From positions 203,187,553 to 203,251,552 of the forward strand of contig CM048552.1 in the NCBI GenBank assembly GCA_026413225.1: a stretch of DNA of 64,000 bases, read 5' to 3'. Below are positions 1 through 10,371 of the stretch, in pieces; the stretch's first letter is position 1, and the number at the start of each line of letters is the position of its first letter. The notes beneath the pieces are model-generated. The model saw only the letters and a program-made list of their open reading frames with translations. It did no database searches and was not told the origin of the DNA. The position numbers were made by a program, and so were the translations under genes. The stretch comes from Otis tarda. Its lineage: Eukaryota; Chordata; Aves; Otidiformes; Otididae.

Positions 1-164
1 CAGGGAGGATCCTATCCTCCCTGAACTTTCTCTTCTCAAGGTTGAACATTCTCAAGTCTCTTACCTGACTTATCTGTTGTCACATTACAGGTCCTGCACA
101 TGAGTCCTGCACATGGATTGAGGCAATCCAAAGTACAAATGTAGGCTGGGTGGAGAGTGGAGAA

Positions 165-525
165 AAAAATCTGGAACTTAGCAAGGATATTAAGAGGTTT
201 AGAAGACAAGTAAAGTTGAAAAAATTGGGGCCATTTGATCTAGACAGAAGACAGTGAAGAAAGACATGGTTACAGTCTTCAGATCTATAAAAACGTCTCC
301 AAGCAAGAAAGAAGTAAGTTATTCTTAATTTCTATTCTTAATGATATGAGTACAATGAGAGGTCATATATTAAAATAAATTAACACTGGACTTAAGAGGC
401 AACTTTCTAGTGGTTATAGGGGACAATTGAAAAAGAAATTGTAGTCTTCAGAATTTAAGGTCTTAGAATATGTTAGGAAAGTATTTTAGGGGAATTGCCT
501 AGATATTTTGGGCAGAGATACTCTC
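165..525 (+). mobile_element. Ancient CR1-type LINE fragment, 3' half
   Basis: The stretch around 215-300 reads like a heavily mutated version of the CR1 segment that encodes the end of the RT ORF ('[16 protein letters not shown]...' type). Weak frame-matched words are visible: KKLGPFDLDRRQ, then a segment resembling the region that follows in CR1. Downstream similarity fades by about 525, with no clear ATTCTATG tail. Many stops and frameshifts make it much older than the other CR1 copies here. The call rests on pattern resemblance only. Confidence 0.4.
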
Positions 526-1413
526 CTGAGGACTGATTTGACTTTAATTCCTATGATTATGACTGTTACCATGCCATTTGTTGCTCATGGTTTATGAGCT
601 CTTTTAATTTTTGAGAATTTAAGTGTGGTCTTAGAAACTATAATAGGACAGGAAAGTTAGAGCAAAAACCATCTGAGTAATTTTTAGAGTAAATCAACAG
701 TTATGACAGACTTTACTTAATATCTCCAGCATCAACATTATTCAGCCTAGTAGCTGAACATTTGATATAAACAGACATACATTTATGTCCGTCTCCCCAT
801 CAGGACAAAAAGACTAAAAAGTAAAGTTCACAAATTTACCTGAGGTGCTGCTTTTTTTACTGCTAAGCATACTTCTGCCTTAGATAATCACCTTTTAACA
901 TTCTGAGTGAAACAGGCTGCACAGAGATCTCAGATTTTAGTACATAGTAAAAAAAAGCAGAAATCGGATACATGTTGAAAAGGCAGTGTAGTGACAGAAT
1001 GTAGATAGTAGCAGTTAGGAACTCCAATTAAAGCGTGTAAGGTCAGAAAAAATGTTCTCTTCATATGAAGTAATACTTGAGGGGTACTCAAATAATCTTA
1101 GATTTTACAAAAATCAATTGAAAAATTCATTTCTGTGGCAAATAGATAAATAAGAAAAATGAGCGTAATGAAAGCACTACTAGGACTGCAAGCTATTTAC
1201 TAATAGCAAACAAATCTGAAAATGAGATAAATAAGTCATCTGTCTACTCTTCATGATACAGTTTTATTCCTTGAGTGTTTTCTCAGATAAATCATATTTT
1301 TATACATGACAGTTCAGGGAATACATTTCTACTGGGTACAATTTTGTTTCAGATGTCTTCCTTTTCAGAAAAAGAAAATAAAACAAAAGGGCTAAAACCT
1401 GATTTTAAATAAA
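526..1413. other. AT-rich DNA, no gene seen
   Basis: No open frame of note, RNA gene or recognisable repeat was seen. The stretch ends at the left target-site duplication of the LTR that follows. Confidence 0.6.
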
Positions 1414-1418
1414 TATAC
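1414..1418. repeat. Target-site duplication TATAC (partner 2602-2606)
   Basis: TATAC directly precedes the LTR (starting TG at 1419) and is repeated exactly at 2602-2606, directly after the LTR end ACA at 2601. A 5-bp duplication is the length typical of ERVL/class III-like avian elements. Confidence 0.85.
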
Positions 1419-1548
1419 TGCTGTGGCTTTGTTTAGTGAGGGGGGGGCCTAAGGTGGTAGCTTCTGTAGGAAACTGCTAGAAGTCGCTCCCCTTTGTTCA
1501 GTGGACTCGGCCAGGCCTAGGGTGGACCTGCTGCTGGCCAAGGCTGAG

Positions 1549-1600
1549 CCAATTGGCAGCAGAATGTTCCATGATAACGCCTCTGCAATAACATATTTAA
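1549..1600 (+). promoter_or_regulatory. LTR promoter: CCAAT box and TATA-like box
   Basis: CCAAT sits at 1549-1553 and ATATTTAA at 1593-1600, about 40 bp apart. The same pair occurs at matching positions in the copies at 19501 and 37953, so the arrangement belongs to the family. Current activity is not implied. Confidence 0.55.
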
Positions 1601-1866
1601 GAAGGGGAAAACAGAAAAAAAAAAGAGAAGAGAAGATGTGAAGAAGCTGAGCTGGGGCAGAGGCGCAGAGGGGGAGGTGCATGAGCCTCATGGTGCATGG
1701 GCAAGGCCTCATGGGCCTTGCAGGCCTCACCCTCTGGCCTCTTGCCAGGCAGCCGACTGGGCCCGACTCGGCCCCACCTGGCTGCAAGAAGTGGAGAGGA
1801 GAGGAGATGGATGATGTGAAGAGATTCTGAGAGGTGTCTGCCAGCCTGTTGTGAAGAACTTTTCTT

Positions 1867-2070
1867 GTGAGAGGAACGGCTGCAGATGCCAAGGTCAGTG
1901 AAGAAGGAGGAGGAGGAGTAATGCAGCTCCTGGCCAAGATTCCCCTGCAGCCTGTGGTGATGACCGTGGTGGAGCATGTTGTCCCCCTGCAGCCCATGGA
2001 GGCCCACGGAGGGGCAGAGATCCACTTGGAGCCCGTGAAGGACCCCACATCGGGGGAGGTGGATGCCTGA
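1867..2070 (+). other. Short open frame inside LTR family A, shared with other copies
   Basis: A 67-codon open frame that begins at GTG, not ATG; the first ATG is at 1921. It ends in TGA just after a VDA/VEA-like C-terminus. The central words PLQPMEAHGGAEIHLEP recur with few changes at 38384-38578 (plus) and 56964-57155 (minus strand). No known domain, signal peptide or membrane segment was recognised. The antisense strand is also open over the same GC-rich DNA in all three copies, so base composition may explain the open frames. No function is assigned. Confidence 0.3.
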
Positions 2071-2413
2071 AGGCGGCTGTGGCCCGTGGAGGGCCTGCTG
2101 GGACAGCCGTCTGGGAGAGACTACTGCACTCCGTGGAAGAGATGACCCACGCCGGAGCAGTTTCAGGAAGGACTGTGGCGTATGGGTGGGACCCCACAAT
2201 GGAGCAGGGGAAGGAATGCGAGGAGTTCTTCCCCTGATGATGAAGCAGCGGCATGAAACAACACATGATGAACTGACTGTAACCCCCATTCCCTCTTCCC
2301 CACTGTGCCGCTCGGGGTGGGGGAAGGTGGTAGAGACAATGTTAAGCTTGGGAAGAGGGAGGGGTGGGGGGAGGTTATCTTGTTCTCTGTCTCATTATCC
2401 TGCTGTTTGTAGT

Positions 2414-2419
2414 AATAAA
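2414..2419 (+). promoter_or_regulatory. LTR polyadenylation signal AATAAA
   Basis: AATAAA lies about 815 bp downstream of the TATA-like box and about 180 bp before the LTR end. It is followed by a conserved block (CAAGTCGAGTCTGTTTTGCC-like) shared with copies at 38917 and 56735. Confidence 0.6.
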
Positions 2420-2606
2420 TGAATAGTTTTCCCGAAGTCGAGTCTGTTTTGCCCGTAACGGTAACTTTAAGGATTTTCTCCCTGTCCTTATCTCAAACCT
2501 CGAGCTGTTTTCCTTATATTATCTCTCCCTATTCTCTCAGAGGGTGATGGAGCGAGAGAGAGACTGCCCAGTTTGGTCCCGATAGGGGCTGAACTACGAC
2601 ATATAC

Positions 2607-3481
2607 TAACCCACTTACGTGATACAAAGTTAATAAAACATTTTAAAATATCAATCCAATTTTAACTATGTTTCCCTTTTGTCACTGACAATGTGATTTA
2701 TTCTTCTTGTTCTATCCCTAACACCTGTCTGTTTTCCACATTAAAACTAAATCACAGTACTTGTCTGCACCTTCTTGAACCTGCAAATCTTTGCTATATG
2801 TATGACGTGTCTTTGTGCCCGTAGCTTCTTCGTCTTTGTTTCTCTTACTCTGGTCTTCATACCTTCCCACCTCACAATCCAGTACCCTAAGGTCTCTCTC
2901 TGTGTTCAAAGCACCCAGCAAAGCGCATAGGCAAGTTACTGTGAAGTAACAAGTTACCACTTGGCCGATGAGCTGCCTTGATTCTCCTTTTATATGCTCT
3001 TACCTTTTGCAAGTATCAAGCAATTCGCTTAGCTTTGCCCAGAGTGGAAAACTGTTAATCTGTGGTGAATGACTTTACGTCTCTTGTGGGTTAAGAACAG
3101 ATGTACAGTGAGTTACTATGCTTTCACTGATGGCTGTTAACTTTCTGTTAACACTTAACAGGAATGAAAATTAAAACAGGAAAATGAGCTCAGCAACGGT
3201 GACCAGATTCCCAATTTTGAGTCCAGACTTCTCTAGCAGCCCAAAGTGACATCCAAAAGATTGCTTATATTTGGGATTGTACTCTTGACCTTTCATGCTT
3301 ATCAAATGTTTCCTTCTTCCAAATCTTTCCTTTGAGTTTATAATCTTTATAGTCTTACTATAATCTTATAATCTGTTGTAATCTACAATGGTATGATAAA
3401 TGTTAGCATTTCTGTTTCCATTCTACACTAATTTACATCTTCTAATTTCATTAAATGTGATGAAAATTTTGCCAGTTGCCA
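2607..3481. other. No gene seen
   Basis: AT-rich DNA between an LTR and a CR1 tail. Short open frames here show no similarity that I recognise and no consistent composition. Confidence 0.6.
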
Positions 3482-3567
3482 AACCCCCCCTTGCAGGGGA
3501 GTTGGACCAGATGACCTTTAAAGGTCCCTTCCAACCCAAACTATTGTATGATTCTGTGATTCTAAAA
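3482..3567 (+). mobile_element. CR1 LINE 3' end, short
   Basis: Begins near the 'TTGCAGGGGAGTTGGACC' block and ends with AACCCAAACTATTGTATG followed by ATTCTGTGATTCT. This is the 3' terminal UTR and octamer-like tail of CR1, severely 5'-truncated, as is usual for CR1 in birds. Confidence 0.9.
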
Positions 3568-6500
3568 CAGCAGAAGGAGCTCACTTGTTTGTAGGCTTTG
3601 AGCACCAGATACTTTTCAGCCATGAATATCTGTAGGAATGTATGCAGAAGAAATGCAGAGTGGGCTAGAGGTGAGAAGGAAGGTTTTTGTACATAGTACA
3701 TAAATATTAACTCAGAAATGCAAAACTTTGTAATTAGGCCCAGAGAATTTTTAATCTGCTTTTTATGAGAAAAACTCTACTCCTTCCTAAGGAGGGCAAA
3801 ATGAACACTAAGCCTTCTCTATTTGTTGAATACTTTGTAAGTTGCTTCAAGTAAGCATATATTATTTAAGGTACCCACCAAGACGTTGTTTTTAGAACAT
3901 ATTTTAAGATTGTTAGTCTAGCTGAAGTTGCTGATCTTAATAAAGAGCTATCTAGAAGTCAGTATGTGTGACGGTATATTCCCTTTATACTTTAATTCTA
4001 TGAGTGCATGAAACACTTGCAATTTGCTAGCTTCTAATACCCCGCATCTGTTATTCATCCCCACAGCCTCATTATCTTTACTTTAAAATTTTACTCAAGG
4101 GATGACATGATAAATTTGGAAAGCTAATTCAGTGAGTATTCTTAGGTTATTAACTCCATGACCTACTCAGGATTAGTTAACCTTTTTGTTTAACACTTTT
4201 CATTAAATGATGCAGTGTTAACTTTAACACCTTTGATTCAAATAAGTGGCCTGTAAACAGTGGATATGATCTTGAGCTTGTCAAGGCATAAAGAATTACA
4301 TTCAGATAGTAAAGGGGATGAGGTCTTTCCTCAGAGCAGGCTCTCTTACAAAGGCATATCCTACTAATACAGGGTCAAATTCTTCCAAGGAACCTGTGTG
4401 AAGTTTCCACAGATTTGGTGCCAATCTCCCAGCTGAAAATTATGTTAGGATCGTCTGAGGTCACAGGTTGCATTTTGGATCAGATGCATGTCTCCTGGAT
4501 ATACATCTTGTGATTTAACTTACATCATATTGATCTGAGTCTAGAGAGTACTGTAGACCGTCCTCTTGGCCATCAGTCTTTTCTCTTTGTTTCTGTGATA
4601 TTCATTAACACCAGCAGTTGACAACATAAATAGCACTTCAGGAAATCCTTTTCTTTCACAAAATGCTTTTGTGAAGATTATTGCCCAGAGCAGTCTGCCT
4701 TCTTTCCATCTTAGTTTTGCCCATAGCTCAAGGTGACTTTCCTTCCTCACTCCTACTTAAGCACTGTTATTTTCTTACATTCTGAGTACCAGGTTGATAT
4801 AGTGCCAAAAGCTCAGGAGAGAGAGGTCTCCTGCTCTTGCTGATGGTGCTTTGTTGCAGAAGATCATGGATCCTGAAAAAGAAAATAAGAAATAGCAGGA
4901 GAGACAGGATGTGCAGCCCTGGCATGGAGTCAGTCCAACCTCTCTAGGAATGGATTATTACTCAATTAGTTTGGTGACAAAACTGTGAGGTTGTGAACAT
5001 GTAGAGAGAGAGCTTTCCAAGACCTCAGCCTTCCACAAAATTTTGCAGTTTTTTAGTGACATTTAAGAAGAAACACCCTCTCAAATTCTGTTGTTTGAAC
5101 TTGAAGCAAAAGTATGTATTATTTTGAAAAGGAGAGGAAGTGTTTTTTAACATAAGGTTTTGGTTTCGAGTTTTTAAAATTTTGTTTTATTTTTCTCTAT
5201 ATTTTATTTCAGGAGTGATTTTTTTCATTTTTGCTAATACTCATTAGAATAATTGATCCTCCATTGGATGTAACCGTAGCTACAGCCACATGGTCCACTT
5301 ACAGTCCAGTAGGAATGCAGTAAATGTTTCATTAGCCACATTAGATGAAATATGTAAATGGTTATGGAAGAAGATGTTGGAATCTAGTTCTGTATTTCTG
5401 CTGCTCTCTTCCCCTCCTCCTTCCTCTTCACACACACATATCAAGTCAGGCTTGCTCTTTCGTAGTTTCAATCCTGTGAGTCTTTAACACTTTCTACAAA
5501 ATAATAGGGTTGGAAAGAGAGAAATCCATCCTGTCTTTAATTCTACATCTGTTATTACGCACACATACAGCTTTGAACTGCAGTTGGCTACTTGGCAGAA
5601 AGGGAGGGAGGTGAGTTAAAGCCATCACAGAGAGGAGATGAACCCAGGTCTCTAACATTCACAGTGAGGGCAATACTGTTAAATTTAAAGTGTAGGGTTG
5701 GCTGCCTTCTCTAGCCACATCAATGTTTTCAAAGAGACGCAAGATTCTTGTTTCCATTTCTGAAAGAAAGATACAGATACCTAATTAGAGAGTGTGTTTC
5801 AGAGCTGCAAATTCCAAGCAAAGATGTCCAGTGACTTTCCACAGCCTGAAGTTTAATTTTAAGCCGCTTTGTCATCACCATTCTTTATTTGTTACTTTGA
5901 GGATCTAGATCTTCCAGTCAGTACACTGGCTATTATGAAATTTTATTCTCTCATTTAACATTCCCCTGGCCTCCTGTAAAGCATAGGGAGTCTAATCACC
6001 TAACTCAGAATTCAGTCCCAGGAGCAAAAAAGCCTTTAAGTTAGGCATTGCAATATCAAAATCCTTCAGTGAATCTATCTCTAAGTTAATTGCTGAAGAT
6101 ACCATGGCAAATTTATAGCAGACTAGATAATTAAACTCTGATTCTGTATTCCAGGCTTGCAACTTGTCATTCTTCCTGTCCCTTACAAATAGTCTACTAG
6201 CTGAAGAAGTCAAAGATGCAAAATATAATTATAGTCAGAAAGCCTTCAGAAAGGGTTTTAAAGTGAGCAAGCAGGCAAGCAAACAACTTCACCTGACTTG
6301 CTTCCCCCCTCACCTTATCTTGAGCAGTAGGATGTACTTCTTCCTCTGCCCTGGAAAGAAAAAGGCTGGTTGCTGCCCAGTTCAGCAGCTATTCACAGCT
6401 GCTTCTGTGTCACTGCTTAGCCATCTGTAGTGCAGTCTACACAGCCAGCTCTGTGACTCCCACAGAGTTGGTAGAGAAACCATTCAGGAGGGGTGGTCTA

Positions 6501-7361
6501 ATGCAAACCCAAGAGTGGAGGCCAGAATAATTAGAATAGTGAGGGAGATAATTACTTTTATGTAGGGAATCTAATGAAGGAAAGAAATAATCATCCACAG
6601 AGGAAAGCAACCAGAAGCCAAAACTGAGAACTAGGCTTCTTTTTACACAACTCTTATTACTCTTAGGCAAAAGGGAGAGGATACTCTGGAAGATCAAAAG
6701 GACAAAAGGCAAGATATGATTTCTGTCTACAAAAATGAAGGATTAATTGTTACCAGTGGAACTTTTTAATGTAAATATGCACAGTGATAAAAAATTACCA
6801 GTTTATATGTATATGTATCATACATATAGCAAGATATTCTTATAGCTTTCCTCCAATAATTCGAAGAACTTCACATAGCTCTGTTACCTAAAATCCTGGT
6901 TACATTTTAGTCAGAGATTTAAGGATATTTGGCTAAGTCTATGTACTCATCATGATTGTGAAAGCAGTACATAAACACTTTTGGAGATCAGCACCTCAAT
7001 TTCTCGTGTTCTCTCCAAATCTCAGGTTTGTAGAGTGAGAAGTAGGGCACTGTTTCCACTTGGTACTGTTGATGATAAAGTGATTTTAGAATGTAAGTTG
7101 TTCACATCCAAGAGTCTCTTGAGACACTTCTAAGCGGTAATTCATCTTGTCCTAAAGTAAACTTCTAAAATGAATCAGGAGATTAATATCCCAAATTTGT
7201 TTACTTTTTTTTTCCCCTGTTAATTACAAAGGAAGTTCAGGGTGACCAGGTGCAGACATTTTCATGTCTTCCTATGAGTCCCGCCCTCAGTATCTAGGAG
7301 TCTCAGTTACTAATATTTTAAGATTTCAAAGGAGATATTTATTATTAATCAGATGACATTA
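3568..7361. other. Long stretch without a gene
   Basis: Nearly 3.8 kb of AT-rich DNA. I see no exon-like open frame, RNA gene or clear LTR. One possible ancient SINE piece near 5570-5665 is listed separately, and a weak CR1-tail-like phrase lies near 5505-5550. Confidence 0.55.
5570..5665. repeat. Possible ancient MIR-like SINE remnant
   Basis: The phrase GAACCCAGGTCTCTAAC at about 5640, preceded by 'TCACAGAGAGGAG', resembles the core/3' part of MIR-type SINEs found across amniotes. Only this short block matches and no tRNA-like head was found, so the call is weak. Confidence 0.22.
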
Positions 7362-7470
7362 ATAGAATCATAGAATCATAGAATGGTTAGGGTTGGAAGG
7401 GACCTTCAAAGGTCATCTAGTCCAACCCCCCTGCAAGGAGCAGGGACATCCCTGACTAGATCTGCTCACA
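7362..7470 (-). mobile_element. CR1 LINE 3' end, short
   Basis: Reads as the reverse complement of the CR1 tail: TAGAATCATAGAATCATAG, then GGTTAGGGTTGGAAGGGACC, then TCTAGTCCAACCCCCCTGC. It stops just after the GATC(AGGT)TGCTCA block. It belongs to the same young-looking subfamily as the copies at 23214 and 37650. Confidence 0.93.
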
Positions 7471-7601
7471 GTCAGTAATAGTATTTACTGCCAAATAAGT
7501 GCCTTAGACAATGATCCTATAGATGGATGGGCATATCTATATTTTTTCAAGAAGTATAGCATTTATTTTCATAATCTATGGAAGTGACCATGTAAACCTG
7601 T

Positions 7602-7875
7602 CACAGAACCATACAATCACAGAGTAGCTGATGTACTAAGTCGCCTCTGGAGATCTTCTAGTTCAACCCTGCTGCTCAAGCAGCGCTAGCTAGAGCATAT
7701 CTAGCTATAACCATGTCCTGTTGGGTTCTGTTTATCTCCAAGGATGAAGATTCCACAACCTCTCCAGGCAATCTGTTCAAGTGTTTGACCAACCTCACAG
7801 TAAAAGTGTTTTTCTTATGTCTAAGGGGAATTTCCTGCACCTCCTGTATGTGCATTGTGTCTTTCTTTATACAGT
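7602..7875 (-). mobile_element. CR1 LINE 3' portion, older subfamily
   Basis: Starts with a CACAGAACCATACAATCACAG-like tail and runs through the blocks 'GGAGATCTTCTAGTTCAACC', 'CTCCAAGGATGAAGATTCCA' and 'CTCACAGTAAAAGTG', all in CR1 order on the minus strand. It is more diverged than the copy at 7362 and resembles the subfamily at 9601. Similarity fades near 7875. Confidence 0.82.
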
Positions 7876-7974
7876 ATGCTTTTTTTTTTTTCTGTATTGA
7901 AGTTACCTCTAAGAATATAAGTTTATTCTCCATCAAAACATTTAAAGACCATTAGCAAGTGAGTTACATAAACT

Positions 7975-8960
7975 AAATAGATGAGCCTTCCTGTCTCAGT
8001 GCAAAGAAAGTGGACTTTTGTAAGGCCTTTGTCACAGTCCCCCAGGACATTCTCACCTCTAAATTGGAGAAGTATAGGTTTGATGTATGGGCTGACATAT
8101 GGATAAGGAATTAACAGGAGGGCTGCATCCAAAAAGTTACAGTCAATGGCTCAACATCCAAAGGGAAGCCAGTAAGGAGTGGTGTCCCTCAAGAGTCCAT
8201 ACTGGGACCAATATTATTTTATATATTCATCAATGACACACAGTGGTATTAAGTGCACCTTCAGCAGGTTCACTCATGACACCAAGCTCAGTGCTACATT
8301 TGACACGCCTGAGGGACTGGATGACATCCAGAGGGACCTGAACAAGCTTGAGAAGTAGGCCCATGTGAACCTGATGAAGTACAATATGGCCAAGTGCAAG
8401 ATCCTGCACCTGGGTCAGGTCAATCTCCAGTATCAGTACAGACTAGTGGATAAAGAGATTGAGAGCAGCCCTGTGGAAGAAGACTTGGGGATACACTTGC
8501 AGCTCAGAAATCAAACCGTATCCTGTACTGCATAAAAAGAAGCACAGCCAGCACGTCAAGGAAGCTGATTCTCTTTTTCTACTCTGCTCTTCTAAGACCC
8601 CAGTTGGAGTCCTGCATTCAGTTCTGAGGTCCTCAGTACAAGAAAGACATGGACTTGTTAGAGTGGGGCCAGAGCAGGGACACAAAAATGGTCAGAGCAC
8701 TGGAACACCTCTCTTATGACGAAAGGTTGAGAGAGCTGGGTCTATTCAGCCTGGAAAAGAGAAGGCTTTGGGGAGACCTTATAGCAGCCTTTCAATACTT
8801 TAAGTGAGCCTAAAAGACAGAGGAAGAACTGGTTGCCTAGAGAAGTTCTTGAGGCCCAGTCTCTGGAAGTCTAAGAAAGAGGGGCTTTTTGCTAAGGCCT
8901 GTACTGACCAGACAAGGAACAGTGATTTTAAACTGAAAGAGAATAGGTATAGATTTGAAC
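7975..8960 (+). pseudogene. CR1 ORF2 reverse-transcriptase pseudogene fragment
   Basis: Decayed piece of the LINE reverse transcriptase, which in a working CR1 copies element RNA at a nicked genomic target. Across shifting frames one can read a segment matching '[11 protein letters not shown]', then [16 protein letters not shown] in place of the usual [10 protein letters not shown] box, then [15 protein letters not shown]. The last holds the active-site box, which is normally F-A-D-D; here it is F-T-H-D (8269-8280), so one catalytic aspartate is lost. In-frame stops (for example after LNKLEK) and several frameshifts follow. The C-terminal part is recognisable from '[16 protein letters not shown]'. 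The gene is dead and 5'-truncated. Confidence 0.85.
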
Positions 8961-9036
8961 AACCTGATCTAGTGAAAGATGTCCCTTCCCATGTTATGGG
9001 GGTTTGGACTGCATGATCTACTTCTATGATCTATGA
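7975..9036 (+). mobile_element. CR1 LINE, RT segment to 3' end, decayed
   Basis: Sense-strand CR1 running from the middle of the RT domain to the 3' tail (TTCTATGATCTATGAAAA near 9036). The order of blocks is that of ORF2, but pieces are missing: the segment normally between the 'EEDLG' and 'SCTA/RSV' regions is shortened, and another jump lies near 8960 just before the 3' UTR. It lies 5'-to-5' with the CR1 at 7602-7875. Both copies have their own 3' ends, so they are separate insertions. Confidence 0.88.
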
Positions 9037-9600
9037 AAATTTTTCAAACCTCAAGTCACTTTTACAGATTTATCCAGATTACTTTCATATTTACCAACAC
9101 CTTGCTAAGAAAAAAAATACATCAGAACTGTATTATCTCCAAGTCCCATTGGCATATTAAACAGTGTCAGTCCAAGTTTTACAGAATATTCAATATCAAT
9201 TGCATGTTTCTTCTGTTTACTTTTGGAAGTGTACCAGATAATAAGTTTTACTCCAGTTATTACACATTGCATTGGTTTTACATTTTTAGAAGCTAAAATC
9301 AGTATCTTCTGAGACAAAGTCAAAATAACTGTTTCAGAAATTGATTGTATCAATGTAGTGAATTTGAAAACTTAATGATGAAACAGTTCTTCATGTAAGT
9401 GTTGAGAGGCATTAATTTTACTTGATTTTTCACTGATGAAACATTTTAAATATCTTGTCTGGAATGCATGTGATGTTAAAAAGCTTAAATATACTTGTTT
9501 TGTAAAACATTGGCACAATTTTTCATTCTTACCAATCTCTGCAATGTAAAATTTTGCCAAACAGCCTAAAGAAAGCTACACTGATAACACAGATGCAAAC
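9037..9600. other. No gene seen
   Basis: AT-rich spacer between two CR1 copies. No feature was recognised. Confidence 0.55.
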
Positions 9601-9760
9601 ACTCGCAGAATGGTTGAGGTTGGAAGAGACCTCCAGACTTAATCTGGTCCAAACCTCCTGCTACAGCAAGACCAGGCAGAGCTCAGGACCATGTCCAAAT
9701 GGCTTTTGAATATCTTCAAGGTGGGAGTCCTCTCTGGGCAATCTGTTTCAGTGCTCAATC
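9601..9760 (-). mobile_element. CR1 LINE, 3' part, left of nested LTR
   Basis: CR1 3' UTR on the minus strand: 'GCAGAATGGTTGAGGTTGG', 'CATGTCCAAATGGCTTTTGA' and 'CAGTGCTCAATC' blocks. It is interrupted at 9760/9761 by an LTR and resumes at 10372. The two halves together make one element, 9601-11070. Confidence 0.88.
9756..9760. repeat. Probable target-site duplication CAATC (partner 10372-10376)
   Basis: CAATC at 9756-9760 in CR1 is repeated at 10372-10376 directly after the LTR end ACAACA. The LTR's own first bases appear altered (ACACTGTGCTGG where the sister copy at 31128 reads TGTGAACTGTCCTGG in sense), so the left junction is less certain than the right. Confidence 0.55.
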
Positions 9761-10371
9761 ACACTGTGCTGGTTTTGACAGGAATGGAGTTAATTTTCCT
9801 CTCAGTAGCCGGTGTCTTTTGGATTTCGTATGTGAAGAATGTTCATAAACACACTGATGTTACGAGTTGTTGCTAATGAGACCAAGGATACTGTCTGGTT
9901 TTCCAGGTCTCACTAACGTGCAGGTGCAGGAAGCTGGGAGGGATACAGACAAACTAATTGACCCAAACTGGCCAAAGAGAGTATTCCATACCATAAACAT
10001 CATGCTCAGTATATAAGTGGGAGTTGGCCATTGCTCTCTCTACCTTGCTGGCTCCCTCTCGCTCCTTTGCTTGCTATTTGGTTTTGTTTCCTTGATCACT
10101 GCTCAGGATGGGCTGAATTGGTGATCAGAACATCAGGTGGTGAGAAATTGTGCATTTGTTAATTTTGTGCATTGTGCATTGTTAATTTTGTATATTTTTG
10201 TAGTATTATTGTATTATTTGTAGTGTTATTGTAATTTTCCTTTGGTATTCTAGTAAACTGTCTTCATCTCAACCCATGAGTTTTCCTTCCTTCCCAATTC
10301 TCTCCCCGATCCCGCTGGGGAGGGGAAGAGTGAGCGAGAAACTGTCTGATGACTGGGACTAAACCACAACA
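9761..10371 (+). mobile_element. Solo LTR, family B, nested in CR1
   Basis: A 611-bp unit with GCTGGTTTTGACAGGAATGG near the start and GGGACTAAACCACAACA at the end. It aligns with the minus-strand unit at 30492-31128: shared blocks include 'GTGCAGGTGCAGGAAGCT', 'TTCCATACCATAAACATCAT', a TATA box and 'CTCAACCCATGAGTTTTC'. The TATA box TATATAAG lies at 10010-10017. CR1 sequence on both sides is contiguous once the unit is removed. No internal retroviral region is present. Confidence 0.85.
10010..10017 (+). promoter_or_regulatory. TATA box of LTR family B
   Basis: TATATAAG follows CATCATGCTCAG. In the sister copy (minus strand, about 30868-30876) the same place reads TATTTAAG in sense. Two independent copies supporting the same position make it the likely U3 core promoter. 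Confidence 0.55.

Larger units (their letters stand above)
1419..2601 (+). mobile_element. Solo LTR, family A, full-length copy 1
   Basis: A 1183-bp unit beginning TGCTGTGG and ending CTACGACA, bounded by exact 5-bp duplications. It aligns along its whole length with the unit at 37953-39104; the first and last parts also match 19501-19770. U3-like features are a CCAAT box (1549-1553) and a TATA-like ATATTTAA (1593-1600); a polyadenylation signal lies at 2414-2419. The 5' end carries a run of G around 1439-1447. No primer-binding site, gag or pol sequence follows it, so it is a solo LTR, presumably left by LTR-LTR recombination. The family name is not known to me. Confidence 0.88.

Noticed and set aside
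7380-7400. Telomere-like GGTTAGGGTTGG
   Set aside because: This phrase is a fixed part of the CR1 3' UTR and recurs at 37668; not an interstitial telomere repeat.
7602-9036. Twin-primed (5'-inverted) single CR1 insertion
   Set aside because: Both halves have their own 3' UTR and tail and differ in subfamily, so they are two insertions.
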